Of a stretch of 7,417 bases of DNA, positions 7,026 through 7,417 are shown piece by piece. Made by a program: the position numbers and the translations under genes. The DNA is taken from the NCBI GenBank assembly GCA_946997275.1, contig CAMPUN010000045.1, forward strand, positions 1-7,417, read 5' to 3'. Within the stretch, counting starts at the first letter, position 1. Every line of letters starts with the position of its first letter. The DNA is from an uncultured Porphyromonas sp. GTDB lineage: Bacteria > Bacteroidota > Bacteroidia > Bacteroidales > Porphyromonadaceae. The notes below the pieces were generated by a model. That model saw only the letters and a program-made list of their open reading frames with translations. It made no database searches and was not told where the DNA came from.

Positions 7026-7133
7026 CATCGCCATCCGATAAACGGTTCCTCCCTTGGAACCGAAAAGTTCCTCCGCATTTTTTGGTTGCGGACTATCTGA
7101 CTGAGAAGTAAGAGGTTACCGTTTGTGGCGATG
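7026..7133. repeat. Long-range imperfect inverted repeat enclosing smaller hairpins
   Basis: CATCGCCA (7026-7033) is the exact reverse complement of TGGCGATG (7126-7133). Just inside it, AAACGGT (7040-7046) is the exact reverse complement of ACCGTTT (7118-7124). The two arms differ only by a six-base versus one-base bulge, so the roughly 108-base segment could fold into a 15-bp outer stem closing a structured loop. The segment fills most of the gap between the DUF695 gene and the helix-turn-helix gene. I see no reading frame in it that looks like a real gene. It could be a dispersed intergenic repeat, a small RNA, a leader structure or part of an element end. Confidence 0.6.
7043..7092. other. 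Competing hairpins with a GTTCCTCC direct repeat
   Basis: CGGTTCC (7043-7049) pairs with GGAACCG (7056-7062) over a six-base loop. Alternatively GGAAC (7056-7060) pairs with GTTCC (7067-7071) over a six-base CGAAAA loop. Because both use the same GGAAC arm, they exclude one another. The GTTCCTCC copies at 7045-7052 and 7067-7074 are direct repeats 22 bases apart. A third hairpin, TCCGCA (7072-7077) with TGCGGA (7087-7092), encloses a run of six T. The arrangement resembles an attenuator or a recombination-site core; function is unknown. Confidence 0.5.
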
Positions 7134-7168
7134 CGGATAGGTAACGATTTAGAAATGAGCGGAGTGCT

Positions 7169-7417
7169 TTGAAGTACATCAATAAAGAAGCACCAGAGAT
7201 GAAGCAACTCATCTCTGGCATTAAAGGTTTGACGAATCGAGTGAGAAGCATAGCTCAAACTCATCGTCCTCTTTTTGAAGGTGAAATCTACCTCACAGGA
7301 CGGGAGGTTTGCGAGAGACTGTTCCTTTCCCCTCGCACCCTGCAAGACTATCGGGATAAGGGCATTATCCCTTACACCCAAATCGCAGGGAAAATCCTCT
7401 ATCGGCTCTCAGACATA
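7169..7417 (+). CDS. Helix-turn-helix (excisionase/MerR-like) DNA-binding protein, 5' part
   Basis: The frame runs off the window end; 83 residues are visible. The core EIYLTGREVCERLFLSPRTLQDYRDKGIIPYTQIAGKILYRLSDI has the layout of HTH_17/excisionase-type proteins: a recognition helix around SPRTLQDYR, then the wing GIIPYTQIAGKILYR. Small proteins of this kind are frequent in conjugative transposons and other mobile elements of Bacteroidota. I prefer the TTG at 7169 as start because the encoded KYINKEAPEMKQLISGI matches the usual N-terminal helix of these proteins and GGAG sits at 7161-7164. The ATG at 7199 is the alternative, and a stop at 7142 bounds the frame. Of 82 codons after the start, 40 end in G or C by hand count, clearly fewer than in the genes upstream, which suggests a different origin. 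The call as a DNA-binding protein is strong; the mobile-element link is inference. Confidence 0.75.
   Translation, partial: MKYINKEAPEMKQLISGIKGLTNRVRSIAQTHRPLFEGEIYLTGREVCERLFLSPRTLQDYRDKGIIPYTQIAGKILYRLSDI
7193..7218. repeat. Perfect 10-bp inverted repeat at the start of the HTH gene
   Basis: CCAGAGATGA (7193-7202) and TCATCTCTGG (7209-7218) are exact reverse complements around the six-base spacer AGCAAC. The left arm contains the in-frame ATG at 7199. It could be an autoregulatory operator for the encoded DNA-binding protein or an mRNA hairpin limiting initiation. It lies inside coding sequence, so coincidence cannot be excluded. Confidence 0.55.

Noticed and set aside
7117..7125. TACCGTTTG as a -7 promoter box for the HTH gene
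   Set aside because: The spacing within TAnnTTTG is one base too long, and no -33 box lies at the proper distance; the bases are better explained as an arm of the inverted repeat.
7115..7145. GTTACC/GGTAAC inverted repeat downstream of the structured segment
   Set aside because: The arms are exact but only six bases with a 19-base loop, and pairing would compete with the longer outer stem; kept only as a remark.
7025..7381. A 118-residue minus-strand open frame across the structured gap and the HTH gene
   Set aside because: It is antisense to the recognisable HTH domain and crosses the inverted repeats; I see no domain or plausible start signal.

Overview
The window looks like chromosomal DNA of a member of the Bacteroidota, most likely a Porphyromonas-type organism. 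The evidence is a moderately GC-rich coding style (CTC, ATC, GAG, CGC codons), a Bacteroidota -7 promoter box (TACCTTTG) upstream of pepD, little sign of Shine-Dalgarno sites, and the gene families present (a Bacteroidota-style radical SAM/SPASM protein, PepD, a cytidylate kinase-like protein). The genus is inferred from remembered family resemblance and could not be tested. All protein genes are on the + strand.

Region 1 (1-2770) is a tightly coupled operon. It holds the 3' part of a radical SAM/SPASM protein, a QueG-type epoxyqueuosine reductase (last step of queuosine tRNA modification) and a BASS/SBF-family membrane transporter. Both junctions are 4-base ATGA overlaps. A weak stem-loop follows.

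Region 2 (2771-5411) starts with a promoter-bearing gap. It carries pepD (Xaa-His dipeptidase) and, 13 bases later, fabD (malonyl-CoA:ACP transacylase). It closes with a strong 17-bp hairpin that looks like an intrinsic terminator.

Region 3 (5413-7008) is a nucleotide-metabolism cluster: cdd (cytidine deaminase), a cytidylate kinase-like protein, and a DUF695 protein 6 bases downstream of the kinase. Pyrimidine salvage links the first two; the role of the DUF695 protein is unknown.

Region 4 (7009-7417) differs in character. Base composition becomes visibly more AT-rich. A roughly 110-base intergenic segment is full of nested and competing inverted repeats, and it is followed by the 5' part of a small helix-turn-helix/excisionase-like gene of the type common in Bacteroidota mobile elements. 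A perfect 10-bp inverted repeat sits over the beginning of that gene. I read this as the possible edge of an acquired element. It is the least explained part of the window; the rest is mostly ordinary housekeeping content.
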